DNA from: an uncultured Amaricoccus sp.
GTDB lineage: Bacteria; Pseudomonadota; Alphaproteobacteria; Rhodobacterales; Rhodobacteraceae
Assembly: GCF_937891315.1 (NCBI RefSeq)
Contig: NZ_CALAGI010000026.1
Coordinates: forward strand, 1 to 26,006
Direction: 5' to 3'
Length of the DNA stretch: 26,006 bases
Position 1 is the first letter of the stretch. Each line of letters starts with the position of its first letter. The translations under genes and the position numbers were made by a program. This document shows positions 1 through 7,606 of this stretch, in pieces. The notes below the pieces were generated by a model. It did no database searches and was not told the DNA's origin. It worked only from the letters and a program-made list of their open reading frames with translations.

Positions 1-531
1 GGCTGCTACGCCTGTCACAGCCAGATGATCCGCGCGCTGCGCGACGAGGTGGACCGCTACGGCCACTACAGCCTGGCGGCGGAATCGATGTATGATCATC
101 CGTTCCAGTGGGGTTCCAAGCGCACCGGACCGGATCTCGCCCGGGTCGGCGGGCGCTACAGCGACGACTGGCACGTCGCGCATATGCATAACCCGCGCGA
201 CCTGGTGCCCGAATCGGTGATGCCGGCCTATCCGTGGCTCGCCGAGACGCCGATCGGCCCGAACCGGATCGCCGACGTGATGCGCGCCAACCGCGCGACC
301 GGTGTCCCCTATACCGACGAGATGATCGCCACCGCGCAGGCCGACTTCCGCGCCCAGGCCGATCCCGACAATGGCGACGTCGAGGCGCTGCTTGCCCATT
401 ATCCGAAGGCGGTGGCGCGGAACTTCGACGGCAATCCGCGGATCACCGAACTCGACGCGCTGATCGCCTATCTGCAGATGCTCGGCACGCTGGTCGATTT
501 CTCCACCTTCGAACCCGACGCGAGCCGTTGA
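1..531 (+). CDS. ccoO: cbb3-type cytochrome c oxidase subunit II, 3' part (CcoO)
   Basis: This is the C-terminal 176 codons of CcoO, the membrane-anchored mono-haem cytochrome c subunit of cbb3 oxidase, which passes electrons from CcoP to the catalytic subunit CcoN. The reading frame is open from base 1, so the start lies upstream of the window. The second to sixth visible residues, CYACH, are the CxxCH covalent haem c site. The downstream segment SVMPAYPW holds the likely axial methionine. The stretch ending IAYLQMLGTL is the usual family C-terminus. ccoQ follows after 7 bases and ccoP overlaps ccoQ, so this is the end of a ccoNOQP operon. The family call is strong; ccoN and the promoter cannot be seen. 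Confidence 0.96.
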   Translation, partial: GCYACHSQMIRALRDEVDRYGHYSLAAESMYDHPFQWGSKRTGPDLARVGGRYSDDWHVAHMHNPRDLVPESVMPAYPWLAETPIGPNRIADVMRANRATGVPYTDEMIATAQADFRAQADPDNGDVEALLAHYPKAVARNFDGNPRITELDALIAYLQMLGTLVDFSTFEPDASR

Positions 532-538
532 GGTCCAG

Positions 539-721
539 ATGGAACAATATTCCTTCCTTCGACACCTCGCCGACAGCTGGGCCCTCCTCGCCCTGTTCTT
601 GTTCTTCATCGGCGTAGTGGCCTGGGTCTGGCGGCCCGGCTCGAAGCAGGTCCATGACGAGATCGCCAGTTCGATCTTCCGCAACGAAGACAAGCCCAAG
701 GGAGACGCCGATGGCCACTAA
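539..721 (+). CDS. ccoQ: cbb3 oxidase small subunit CcoQ
   Basis: CcoQ is a small single-span membrane subunit that stabilises the cbb3 complex. The 60-residue protein has one hydrophobic segment at about residues 14-30 (WALLALFLFFIGVVAWVW), followed by a hydrophilic tail with FRNEDKPKGD, close to the FxxDxxKP pattern usual in this family. It starts 7 bases after ccoO and its end overlaps the ccoP start by 11 bases, which suggests translational coupling. Identification relies on size, one membrane span and its fixed position between ccoO and ccoP. Confidence 0.93.
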   Translation: MEQYSFLRHLADSWALLALFLFFIGVVAWVWRPGSKQVHDEIASSIFRNEDKPKGDADGH

Positions 722-1580
722 GCGCGAAGTCGACGCTGCCACCCAGACCGAAACCACCGGACACGAGTGGGACGGCATCCGCGAGCTTGACACGCCGATG
801 CCGCGCTGGTGGCTGTTGGCGTTCTACGCCACGATCGTCTGGGGCGTCGTCTATGTGATCCTGTTCCCGGCCTGGCCGCTGGTGCATGGCGCGACCGCGG
901 GTGTGCTGGGCTATTCCAGCCGGGGAGATGTCGCACGCGAACTCGCGGCGGTGGCCGAGGCCAACGCGCCGCGGGACGCCGCGCTGATGGCGGCGGATTT
1001 CGATCAGATCAAGGCCGACCCCGACCTCCTCGCCTATGCGACGGCCGGCGGCGCCGCGGTGTTCCGCACCAACTGCCAGCAGTGCCACGGCGCGGGCGGG
1101 GGCGGCGTCTCGGGCCTCTATCCCAACCTCGTCGACGACGACTGGCTCTGGGGCGGCACGCTGGCCGAGATCGAGCAGACCGTGACCCACGGCATTCGCT
1201 ATGAGGACGATCCCGACACCCGTTTCAGCCAGATGCCGGCCTTCGGCGAGATGCTCGAGCCGGCGCAGATCGATGATCTGATGCAATACGTGCTCTCGCT
1301 CTCGGGCAGCGAGCACGATGCGACGATGGCCGCCGCCGGTGCGCCGCTGTTCCAGGAAAACTGCTCCAGCTGCCATGGCGAGGACGGCACGGGCGGCCGC
1401 GAGTTCGGCGCCCCGAAACTGACCGATGCGATCTGGCTCTACGGCGGGACGCCCGAAGCGATCCGTCTCACCATCACCAAGGCCCACTTCGGGGTGATGC
1501 CGGCGTTCGGCAACCGGCTCAGCCCGTCCGCGATCCGCAAGGCGGCGATCTATGTCAATACCCTCGGCGGCGGCGAATAG
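711..1580 (+). CDS. ccoP: cbb3-type cytochrome c oxidase subunit III, di-haem (CcoP)
   Basis: CcoP is the membrane-anchored di-haem cytochrome c that feeds electrons to CcoO in cbb3 oxidase. The start is taken as the ATG at 711 (MATKREVD), overlapping the ccoQ end; the frame is open further upstream but those codons lie inside ccoQ. The 289-residue protein has an N-terminal membrane region with WDGIRELDTPMPRWW, the usual CcoP opening, and a span at about residues 33-53. Two haem c sites follow: CQQCH at 122-126 and CSSCH at 218-222. Each has a downstream MPAF methionine ligand motif (Met175 and Met263). Length and order fit the family. It is the last gene of the ccoNOQP group here. Confidence 0.97.
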   Translation: MATKREVDAATQTETTGHEWDGIRELDTPMPRWWLLAFYATIVWGVVYVILFPAWPLVHGATAGVLGYSSRGDVARELAAVAEANAPRDAALMAADFDQIKADPDLLAYATAGGAAVFRTNCQQCHGAGGGGVSGLYPNLVDDDWLWGGTLAEIEQTVTHGIRYEDDPDTRFSQMPAFGEMLEPAQIDDLMQYVLSLSGSEHDATMAAAGAPLFQENCSSCHGEDGTGGREFGAPKLTDAIWLYGGTPEAIRLTITKAHFGVMPAFGNRLSPSAIRKAAIYVNTLGGGE

Positions 1581-1582
1581 CC

Positions 1583-1600
1583 GGCGCCACTCGGGGCGCC
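1583..1600 (+). terminator. Weak hairpin just after ccoP
   Basis: GGCGCC, six bases, then GGCGCC form a 6-bp stem beginning 3 bases after the ccoP stop. There is no T-run, so a Rho-independent terminator is only a possibility. GGCGCC is common in DNA of this composition. Confidence 0.25.
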
Positions 1601-1615
1601 AGCCTTCGCTACCGG

Positions 1616-1753
1616 TCAGTCGTTCCGGCGGCGCAGCCAGGGCAGGCCGATCCATCGCACCGGCGCCGGACGACGGCGCCGGTGCGAAACCGCCTGATCG
1701 CGCGGCTCGAATCCCGAGGCGATCATGAAAGAATTGGCAAGAATGTTCAGCAT
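1616..1753 (-). CDS. Hypothetical 45-residue basic protein, divergent to LysR
   Basis: A small reading frame on the minus strand begins with ATG at 1753 and is preceded by a very good Shine-Dalgarno (GGAGGAGGAAACC before the ATG). The product is 45 residues: a short hydrophobic N-terminus (MLNILANSFMIASGFEP), a run of arginines (HRRRRPAPVR) and a WIGLPWLRRRND tail. I do not recognise the family. It sits in the gap after ccoP and is divergent from the LysR gene at 1856, the usual arrangement for a LysR target. A perfect 14-bp inverted repeat lies inside it (1655-1687), so part of the sequence may be constrained by structure rather than by protein, and the frame could be spurious. Confidence 0.5.
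   Translation of the reverse strand: MLNILANSFMIASGFEPRDQAVSHRRRRPAPVRWIGLPWLRRRND
1655..1687. repeat. Perfect 14-bp inverted repeat, 5-base loop
   Basis: TCGCACCGGCGCCG at 1655-1668, loop GACGA, and its exact complement CGGCGCCGGTGCGA at 1674-1687. As RNA this would be a very stable stem-loop in either direction. It has no T-run on either side, so it is not a standard terminator. It lies between ccoP and the LysR gene, inside the putative 45-residue ORF. Confidence 0.85.
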
Positions 1754-1855
1754 GGTTTCCTCCTCCGGCTTGTGGCTTCCCAAGCCATGATAATTGGGGT
1801 TCCATCGAATTTCGGCGAGTCAGGAAAATATCGGACCTGTAAGAAAACATCTCAG
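1754..1855. promoter_or_regulatory. Divergent promoter region between the 45-residue ORF and LysR
   Basis: This roughly 100-base gap is visibly AT-richer than its surroundings (for example CATGATAATTGGGG and GGAAAATATCGG). It separates the minus-strand small ORF from the plus-strand LysR start at 1856. LysR regulators usually bind such divergent gaps. I could not assign convincing -35/-10 boxes, and no FNR-type TTGAT-N4-ATCAA site was found here. Confidence 0.35.
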
Positions 1856-2749
1856 ATGGATTGGCAGACCCTCCCGCCGCTGAACAGTCTTCGCGCTTTC
1901 GCGGCCGTGGCGGAGCATCGCGGTTTCTCGCAGGCGGGACGGGCGCTCAACGTCAGCCACGCGGCGGTGAGCCAACAGGTGCGGGCGCTGGAGCGCCGGC
2001 TCGGCGCCGGTCTCGTGATGCGCGAGGGGCGCGGGCTCACGCTCACTCCGGCCGGGGCGCGGCTGGCCCGGGCGCTCGACAACGCCTTTGGCGAGATCGC
2101 GCTCGCCGTCGATGCCCTGACTGGCGCCGATGTCGAGCGGCCGTTGCAGATCACCTGCACCCCGTCCTTCGCGGCCAGCTGGCTGATGCCCCGGATCGCG
2201 GACTTCCGCCAGCGGCACCCCGAGGTCGAGCTGATGATCAACCCGACCCCCATGATGGTCGAATTCGTGCCCGGCGGCGTCGATGTCGCGCTGCGCTACG
2301 GCGGCGGCGACTGGTCCGGGCTCGCCGTCGAGCCGCTGTTTCCATCCGACATCGCCGTGGTGGCGAGCCGTCGCCTCGTCGGCGACAAGCGCATCGAGGA
2401 TCCGGCCGATCTTCTCGACTATCCGTGGCTGCAGGAGGCCGGCACCTCCGAGATCAGCACCTGGCTGACCCGGCACGGCGTCACCCCTGACCGCCGGGTC
2501 TCGATCACCCACCTGCCCGGCCATCACGCGCTCGAGGCCACGCGCCGGGGCGAGGGCATCTCGGCCGTCGCCAGCGTGTTCGTCGCCGAGGACGTGGCCG
2601 CGGGCCGGCTCGTCGTCCTGTTCCAGGACAGCCAGCCGGGCGCGGGCTACTATATCGTGACGCGCCCGGGCGTGATGCGCCCGCCCCTCAAGTCCTTCGT
2701 CACCTGGCTGCGCCGGCAGCGCTTGGGCTCGGGGGCCGGACATGCCTGA
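1856..2749 (+). CDS. LysR-family transcriptional regulator, GcvA-like
   Basis: A DNA-binding activator or repressor of the LysR family, 297 residues, the normal family length. The N-terminal winged helix-turn-helix covers about residues 10-70, with SLRAFAAVAEHRGFSQAGRA then VSHAAVSQQVRALERRLG and LTLTPAGARL, a pattern closest to GcvA-type members. The rest is the effector-binding domain. The ATG at 1856 is chosen because it puts PPLNSLRAFAAVAE at the usual distance from the N-terminus; the frame is open upstream to 1682 but that part reads unlike LysR. It separates ccoNOQP from ccoGHIS and is divergent from the 45-residue ORF. Its effector cannot be told from sequence, and nothing shows that it controls the oxidase genes. 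Confidence 0.93.
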   Translation: MDWQTLPPLNSLRAFAAVAEHRGFSQAGRALNVSHAAVSQQVRALERRLGAGLVMREGRGLTLTPAGARLARALDNAFGEIALAVDALTGADVERPLQITCTPSFAASWLMPRIADFRQRHPEVELMINPTPMMVEFVPGGVDVALRYGGGDWSGLAVEPLFPSDIAVVASRRLVGDKRIEDPADLLDYPWLQEAGTSEISTWLTRHGVTPDRRVSITHLPGHHALEATRRGEGISAVASVFVAEDVAAGRLVVLFQDSQPGAGYYIVTRPGVMRPPLKSFVTWLRRQRLGSGAGHA

Positions 2750-2830
2750 CGCGCACGGGCATCTTCGCCTTTTTCACCGACCAGCGGGAGAACGGAGCGC
2801 CGCCGTCCCCCCCAGGCAGGGACGATCAGG

Positions 2831-4264
2831 ATGACACACGCAAATCCGCCCGCGGCTCCCTCACCGCTCTACGCCTCGCGCGAGCCGATCTTCCCGCGCC
2901 GGGTCAGCGGCAAGTTCCGCACGCTGAAATGGTGGATCATGGCGGTGACGCTCGGCATCTACTACATCACGCCCTGGCTGCGCTGGGACCGCGGGCCCAA
3001 TCTGCCCGACCAGGCGGTGCTGATCGACATGGCCAACCGCCGCTTCTATTTCTTCTTCATCGAGATCTGGCCGCAGGAATTCTACTTCGTCGCCGGCCTG
3101 CTCATCATGGCTGGACTCGGCCTTTTCCTCTTCACCGCGGCGCTCGGTCGGGTCTGGTGCGGCTATACCTGCCCGCAGACCGTCTGGACCGATCTCTTCA
3201 TCCTGGTCGAACGCTGGATCGAGGGCGACCGCAACGCCCGGGTGAAGCTCTGGAGCGCGCCGTGGACCGCCGAGAAGATCCGCAAGCGCGCGACCAAATG
3301 GACGATCTGGCTCGCCATCGCCGTTGCCACCGGCGGCGCCTGGGTCTTCTATTTCACCGATGCGCCGACGCTGCTCGGCCAGCTCCTCACCTTCTCCGCG
3401 CCGCCGATCGCCTATGCCACGATCGGCATCCTGACCGCGACCACCTTCACCTTCGGTGGCTTCATGCGCGAGCAGGTCTGCGTCTACATGTGCCCTTGGC
3501 CGCGCATCCAGGCGGCGATGATGGACGAGGAGACCATCACCGTCGCCTATCGTGACTGGCGTGGCGAGCCGCGCGGCAAGCATCGCAAGGGTGCCCAGGC
3601 CGACCAGCTGGGCGATTGCATCGACTGCAACGCCTGCGTCAACGTCTGCCCGATGGGGATCGACATCCGCGACGGGCAGCAGATGGCCTGCATCACCTGC
3701 GCGCTCTGCATCGACGCCTGCGACGACGTGATGGGGAAGATCGGCACGCCGCGCGGGCTCATCGACTATATCACCCTGAACGAGGGCGAGAAGGAACGCG
3801 GCGGCGCCGCGCCGGCGTCGGTCTGGCGCAGCATCTTCCGGCCGCGGGTCCTGCTCTACACCGTGCTCTGGTCGGGGATCGGCATCGGCCTCGTCGCCGC
3901 GCTGGTCCTGCGCACCGACATGACACTGTCGATCGAGCCCGTGCGCAACCCGATCAATGTCATCCTGTCCGACGGCGCGATCCGCAACGCCTACGAACTG
4001 CGGCTCCGCAACAAGACGGGCTATGACCGCGAGTTCCGCCTTTCGACGGTATCCGAGCCGCCGCTGAAGCTGGAGTTGCAGGGCCAGCCCGGCCTCGCCG
4101 TCACCGTGCCCGCCGACAGCACGCTCCGCCAGCGCGTCTATCTCACCAGCGCGCCCGACAGCCCGGCGAACGCGCAATCCCTGCTGCCCGTCGAGATCAT
4201 CGCGCAGGATCCGGCCGGGCGTCGGGCGTCGGAGGACACCATCTTCCACGGAAGGCAGAATTGA
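2831..4264 (+). CDS. ccoG: cbb3 oxidase assembly iron-sulfur protein CcoG (FixG/RdxA)
   Basis: CcoG is a membrane polyferredoxin needed for cbb3 oxidase assembly; it has been linked to copper handling (established knowledge). The 477-residue protein shows several membrane spans (about 35-50, 84-105, 158-176, 190-210 and 338-358). GYTCPQ at 111-116 and MCPW at 220-223 are conserved cysteine motifs. Two 4Fe-4S ferredoxin sites follow: cysteines 263, 266, 269, 273 (CIDCNACVNVC) and 287, 290, 293, 297 (CITCALCIDAC). The C-terminal part is the periplasmic FixG domain. It heads ccoGHIS, 81 bases after the LysR gene, and its stop is immediately before the ccoH start. Confidence 0.97.
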   Translation: MTHANPPAAPSPLYASREPIFPRRVSGKFRTLKWWIMAVTLGIYYITPWLRWDRGPNLPDQAVLIDMANRRFYFFFIEIWPQEFYFVAGLLIMAGLGLFLFTAALGRVWCGYTCPQTVWTDLFILVERWIEGDRNARVKLWSAPWTAEKIRKRATKWTIWLAIAVATGGAWVFYFTDAPTLLGQLLTFSAPPIAYATIGILTATTFTFGGFMREQVCVYMCPWPRIQAAMMDEETITVAYRDWRGEPRGKHRKGAQADQLGDCIDCNACVNVCPMGIDIRDGQQMACITCALCIDACDDVMGKIGTPRGLIDYITLNEGEKERGGAAPASVWRSIFRPRVLLYTVLWSGIGIGLVAALVLRTDMTLSIEPVRNPINVILSDGAIRNAYELRLRNKTGYDREFRLSTVSEPPLKLELQGQPGLAVTVPADSTLRQRVYLTSAPDSPANAQSLLPVEIIAQDPAGRRASEDTIFHGRQN

Positions 4265-4266
4265 GC

Positions 4267-4749
4267 ATGTCCCATGACACGACGGGTCGCGTTCTGACCG
4301 GCCGCGCCGTCCTGTTGATCGCGCTCGGCGCCTTCGCCGTCACGCTCGCAGTCAATCTCCTGCTCGCGTTCACCGCCGTCCGCACATTCTCGGGCCTCGT
4401 CGTCGACAACAGCTATGTCGCGAGCCAGCATTTCAACGCGGCGCGCGACGCGCAGCTCGCGCTCGGCTGGACCGTCACCCTGACCGACGATGTCGACGCC
4501 GGCGTGCTCCGCCTCGCCTTCACCAATGCATCGGGCGCGATCGTGCGCCCGGCGGCGCTCTCCGTGACGCTCGGCCGGCCGACCACGACGCGGGACGATC
4601 AGACCATCGTGCTCGAAGAGACCGTCGGCGGCTATGCCGGCGCCGCGCCGCTCGCGCCCGGCCTCTGGCGCGTCGAGATCGTGGCCACCGCGACGGACGG
4701 CACCGCCTTTCACCAGAGCCGCTCGCTGCGGGTGAAGAGCCCTTCATGA
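4267..4749 (+). CDS. ccoH: cbb3 oxidase assembly protein CcoH (FixH)
   Basis: CcoH is a small membrane protein needed for cbb3 assembly and stability. The product is about 160 residues with one N-terminal membrane span (about residues 12-36), followed by FSGLVVDNSYVASQHFN, the characteristic FixH segment, and a periplasmic beta-rich domain. The start is uncertain: ATG at 4267 is preferred, but a TTG at 4261 overlaps the ccoG stop and lies 5 bases from a GGAAGG Shine-Dalgarno (11 bases for the ATG), which would add two residues. The stop overlaps the ccoI start by 4 bases (ATGA), so the two are probably translationally coupled. Confidence 0.93.
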   Translation: MSHDTTGRVLTGRAVLLIALGAFAVTLAVNLLLAFTAVRTFSGLVVDNSYVASQHFNAARDAQLALGWTVTLTDDVDAGVLRLAFTNASGAIVRPAALSVTLGRPTTTRDDQTIVLEETVGGYAGAAPLAPGLWRVEIVATATDGTAFHQSRSLRVKSPS

Positions 4750-6971
4750 GCGACGCCGCCTTTCATTCCTCTGCCATGGCCTGTCCCGCCTGCGCGGCCG
4801 CGCCCGAGCCCCTGCCCCGGCCCACCGCCAGCCCCACGCCCGCCACGCTTCGCCGGATCGAGCTGTCGCTGCCCTCGATCCATTGCGCCGCCTGCATCAC
4901 CGGCGTCGAGACCGCCCTCGTCGCCGAGCCGGGCGTCGCCGCCGCGCGGGTGAACCTGACGCTGCGGCGGGTTTCGGTGACGATCGAGGACGCGCCCGGC
5001 GCCGAGGCGCGGATGATCGCCGCGCTGACCGCCCGCGGCTTCGAGGCGCATCCGCTCGACAGCGCGGTGCTGGAGGCGACCCGCGTCGATGCCGAGGGCC
5101 GCGACCTTCTCGCCCGGATCGGCGTCGCGGGTTTCGCCTCGATGAATGTCATGCTGCTGTCGGTCGCGGTCTGGTCCGGCGCCGCCGACGCCACGCGCGA
5201 CCTCATGCACTGGATCTCGGCCGCGATCACCGTGCCCGCCGTCGCGTTTTCCGCCGCGCCCTTCTTCCGCTCGGCGCTGCGCGCGCTCCGCGCCGGGCGG
5301 ATGGACATGGACGTGCCGATCTCGCTCGCCATCCTGATGGCGCTCGCCACCAGCCTGTGGGAGACCATGCTCTCCGGCCGGCAGGCCTTCTACGAGGCGG
5401 CGATCATGCTGACCTTCTTCCTGCTGGTCGGCCGCTATCTCGCCCATCTCACCCGCGCCCATGCCCGCTCGGCGGCGGCGGAGCTCGCGGCGCTCGAGGT
5501 CAGGGTCGCCGACCGCGTGCTGCCGGACGGAGGGCGCGAAACCGTTCCGCTCGACGCGCTGCGCGATGGTGATCTGGTCGCGGTGGCCCCCGGCGGCCGG
5601 GTGCCGGTCGATGGTACCGTCGCCGAGGGGCGCTCCGAGATCGACCCATCGCTGCTGACCGGCGAGACGCTGCCGCTCGCCGCGGTGCCCGGCGCCACGA
5701 TGCGCGCCGGCATGTTGAACCTCACCGGCCCGCTGATCCTGCGCGCCGAGCAGCTCGGCGAGGAGAGCCTGCTGCGCCAGATCGGCCGGCTGGTCGAGGC
5801 GGCGGAGCGGAGCCGCGGCCGCTATGCCACGCTCGCCGAACGCGCCGCCCGCGCCTATGCGCCGCTGGTGCTCGGGCTGGCCCTCGCGGCCCTTGCCTGG
5901 TGGGGCCTCACCACAGGCGACTGGCGTCTCGCGATGAACATCGCCGCCGCCGTGCTGATCATCACCTGCCCCTGCGGCCTCGGCCTCGCCGTGCCGGCGG
6001 TGCTGACCGCCGCCTCCGGCCGACTGTTCCGCGACGGCGTGCTGCTGAAGGACGGCACCGCGCTCGAAAAGCTCGCCCGGATCGACATCGTGGTCTTCGA
6101 CAAGACCGGCACGCTCACCACCGGCCATCCGGTGCTGACCAACGCCGGTGACCTGCCGCCCCGCGCCTTCGCCGTGGCCGCGGCCCTCGCCCAGGATAGC
6201 GCGCATCCCCTGTCCCGCGCGATCCGCGCCGCCGCCCGGTCCGCGCGCCCGCGCCCGAGCGCTGTCTCCGAGATCACGGAGGTGCCGGGATTCGGCACCG
6301 AGGGTCGGCTCGGCGGCCTGCCGGTCCGGCTCGGCCGCGCCGAATGGGTCGGCGCGACCGGCGAGCTGGACGTGACCGCCGCCTGGCTGCGCATCGGAAC
6401 CGAGGCACCCGTGCCCTTCACCTTCGAGGACGAGATCCGCCCCGAGGCCGCCGCGACCGTCGCCGCCCTGCGCGACGGCGGCCTCGAGGTCATGCTGCTC
6501 TCCGGCGACACCGAACGCCCGGTCGCGGCGCTGGCGGACCGGCTCGGCATAGAGACCTGGATCGCCCGCGCGACGCCGGCCGGGAAGGTCGCCCATCTCG
6601 ACGCGCTCCGCGCCGCCGGCCGCCGGGCGCTGATGGTCGGCGACGGCCTCAACGACGCGGCGGCGCTGGCCGCCGCCCATGTCTCGATGTCGCCCGCCTC
6701 CGCCGTCGATGCCAGCCGCGCCGCCGCCGATTTCATCATCACCGGCGACGGAATCGACCGCGTGCTCACGAGCTGGCGGTTGGCCCGTCTGGCCCGGCGC
6801 CGGATCCTCGAGAATTTCGTCTTCGCCTTCGGCTACAATGTGATCACCGTGCCGGTCGCCTTCGCCGGCCTCGTGACCCCGCTGTTCGCCGCGATCGCCA
6901 TGTCGGGCAGCTCCCTCGCCGTCTGCCTCAACGCGCTGCGCCTGCGCGACCGGACCGATCGGCCGCGATGA
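4746..6971 (+). CDS. ccoI: Copper-exporting P1B-type ATPase of cbb3 assembly, CcoI (FixI)
   Basis: CcoI pumps copper across the inner membrane using ATP, supplying the CuB site of CcoN. The 741-residue protein has an N-terminal CPAC (13-16), then a heavy-metal-associated domain with CAAC at 47-50. It has the P-type ATPase signature set: TGET at 305-308, CPC at 408-410 in a membrane helix (copper ligands), phosphorylation motif DKTGTLT at 452-458, the nucleotide-binding HP pair at 487-488, and hinge motif GDGLNDAAA at 632-640. All key residues are present, so the enzyme should be active. The flanking ccoH and ccoS genes point to the FixI/CcoI role rather than general copper resistance (CopA). 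Confidence 0.97.
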   Translation: MSDAAFHSSAMACPACAAAPEPLPRPTASPTPATLRRIELSLPSIHCAACITGVETALVAEPGVAAARVNLTLRRVSVTIEDAPGAEARMIAALTARGFEAHPLDSAVLEATRVDAEGRDLLARIGVAGFASMNVMLLSVAVWSGAADATRDLMHWISAAITVPAVAFSAAPFFRSALRALRAGRMDMDVPISLAILMALATSLWETMLSGRQAFYEAAIMLTFFLLVGRYLAHLTRAHARSAAAELAALEVRVADRVLPDGGRETVPLDALRDGDLVAVAPGGRVPVDGTVAEGRSEIDPSLLTGETLPLAAVPGATMRAGMLNLTGPLILRAEQLGEESLLRQIGRLVEAAERSRGRYATLAERAARAYAPLVLGLALAALAWWGLTTGDWRLAMNIAAAVLIITCPCGLGLAVPAVLTAASGRLFRDGVLLKDGTALEKLARIDIVVFDKTGTLTTGHPVLTNAGDLPPRAFAVAAALAQDSAHPLSRAIRAAARSARPRPSAVSEITEVPGFGTEGRLGGLPVRLGRAEWVGATGELDVTAAWLRIGTEAPVPFTFEDEIRPEAAATVAALRDGGLEVMLLSGDTERPVAALADRLGIETWIARATPAGKVAHLDALRAAGRRALMVGDGLNDAAALAAAHVSMSPASAVDASRAAADFIITGDGIDRVLTSWRLARLARRRILENFVFAFGYNVITVPVAFAGLVTPLFAAIAMSGSSLAVCLNALRLRDRTDRPR

Positions 6972-7186
6972 GCATCCTCACCCTGCTGATCCCGGCCTCG
7001 CTGTTTCTCGGCTTCCTGTCGCTCGGGGCCTTCCTCTGGATGCTGCGCCACGACCAGTTCGAGGATCCGAAGGGTCAGGCCGAACGCATCCTGTCCGACC
7101 GGTACGACGACGAGCCCGCGCCCGACGTCCAGCCGGGGGGCGCATCCCGGAAGCCCGCGGCCTCCGACGAGACCGCCCGTTCCTAA
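6968..7186 (+). CDS. ccoS: cbb3 oxidase maturation protein CcoS (FixS)
   Basis: CcoS is a small membrane protein needed for cofactor insertion into cbb3 oxidase. The 72-residue product has one span at about residues 4-26 (ILTLLIPASLFLGFLSLGAF) followed by FLWMLRHDQFEDPKGQAERIL, the hallmark QF-D-P-G motif of the family. The polar tail after residue 45 is variable in the family. The start ATG at 6968 overlaps the ccoI stop by 4 bases (ATGA). It ends the ccoGHIS operon; I see no convincing T-run terminator in the gap that follows. Confidence 0.95.
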   Translation: MSILTLLIPASLFLGFLSLGAFLWMLRHDQFEDPKGQAERILSDRYDDEPAPDVQPGGASRKPAASDETARS

Positions 7187-7394
7187 GCCGTCGTGCCTCG
7201 GCCCCGGCGTCCGGGCGCGATTCCAAGGGCCGCGTCGCTCCGAGACGTCCTGACCAAGCCGCCCGGAGCACGGGAATTGCGCGGAGCCGCCTGGCGCGGA
7301 CGACGGGCGCCCTCCCACTTTGGCATCGGAGGGAGGCGCCGGCGCCGGCGGGACGGACATTGCCATCGGCCGCGCCGCCGCGGTCGCAATCCGC

Positions 7395-7423
7395 TTGACG
7401 CCCCCCATCACCGCACATAAAAG
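7395..7423 (+). promoter_or_regulatory. Probable housekeeping promoter of tRNA-Asp
   Basis: TTGACG at 7395-7400 is a good -35 box. The -10 is within CATAAAAG at 7416-7423, either CATAAA (15-base spacing) or TAAAAG (17-base spacing). Transcription would start near 7430, about 30 bases before the tRNA. The rest of the gap after ccoS (7187-7394) holds GC-rich sequence with no recognisable gene. Confidence 0.6.
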
Positions 7424-7429
7424 GCCCCG

Positions 7430-7455
7430 GTGACGCGGACCTTCGGTCTGGTCAC
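7430..7455 (+). other. Stem-loop in the tRNA-Asp 5' leader
   Basis: GTGAC at 7430-7434 pairs with GTCAC at 7451-7455, and GACC at 7438-7441 pairs with GGTC at 7445-7448 around a TTC loop. The element sits between the predicted transcription start and the mature tRNA, so it would be removed with the leader by RNase P. Visible by pairing only. Confidence 0.5.
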
Positions 7456-7462
7456 GCGATGC

Positions 7463-7539
7463 GCGGTTGTAGCTCAGTCGGTTAGAGTGCCGGCCTGTCA
7501 CGCCGGAGGTCGCGGGTTCGAGCCCCGTCAACCGCGCCA
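7463..7539 (+). tRNA. tRNA-Asp (anticodon GUC)
   Basis: A complete 77-base tRNA including an encoded CCA. The acceptor stem is GCGGTTG (7463-7469) with CAACCGC (7529-7535), discriminator G7536 and CCA 7537-7539. The D-arm contains AGCTCAGTCGGTTAGAG, the anticodon stem GCCGGCCTGTCACGCCGG gives anticodon GTC at 7497-7499, and the T-arm has GGTTCGAGCC. A strong promoter lies upstream. It stands alone, and the DNA on its 3' side changes character, as is common where mobile DNA has entered at a tRNA 3' end; no second copy of the 3' end was found in the window. Confidence 0.98.
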
Positions 7540-7573
7540 TCATTTCAAAGGCTTGACCGGAATCACTCCGGCC

Positions 7574-7606
7574 AGTTTCAACTCTCCCGGGCGGAGAGTT
7601 TCAACT
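7574..7606. repeat. Direct repeat flanking an inverted repeat, downstream of tRNA-Asp
   Basis: AGTTTCAACT occurs twice, at 7574-7583 and 7597-7606. Between and partly inside the copies, ACTCTCC (7581-7587) and GGAGAGT (7593-7599) form a 7-bp stem with loop CGGGC, followed on the plus strand by TTCAACTTTT. It may terminate tRNA-Asp transcription on the plus strand, though the T tract is short and displaced. It also overlaps the last codons of the minus-strand 90-residue ORF. Confidence 0.6.

Noticed and set aside
2750..2830. FNR/FixK box in front of ccoG
   Set aside because: I looked for TTGAT-N4-ATCAA and close variants and found none in the 81-base gap.
4710..6680. Long minus-strand frame (656 codons) opposite ccoI
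   Set aside because: It is antisense to a gene with every P-type ATPase motif. Its product is low-complexity Gly/Arg/Ala/Gln, the usual reading of the complementary strand in GC-rich DNA.
7328..7356. GGCGCCGGCGCCGGCGG run as a possible regulatory repeat
   Set aside because: Simple GC-rich repetition of a kind found all over this DNA, without a partner arm or conserved position.
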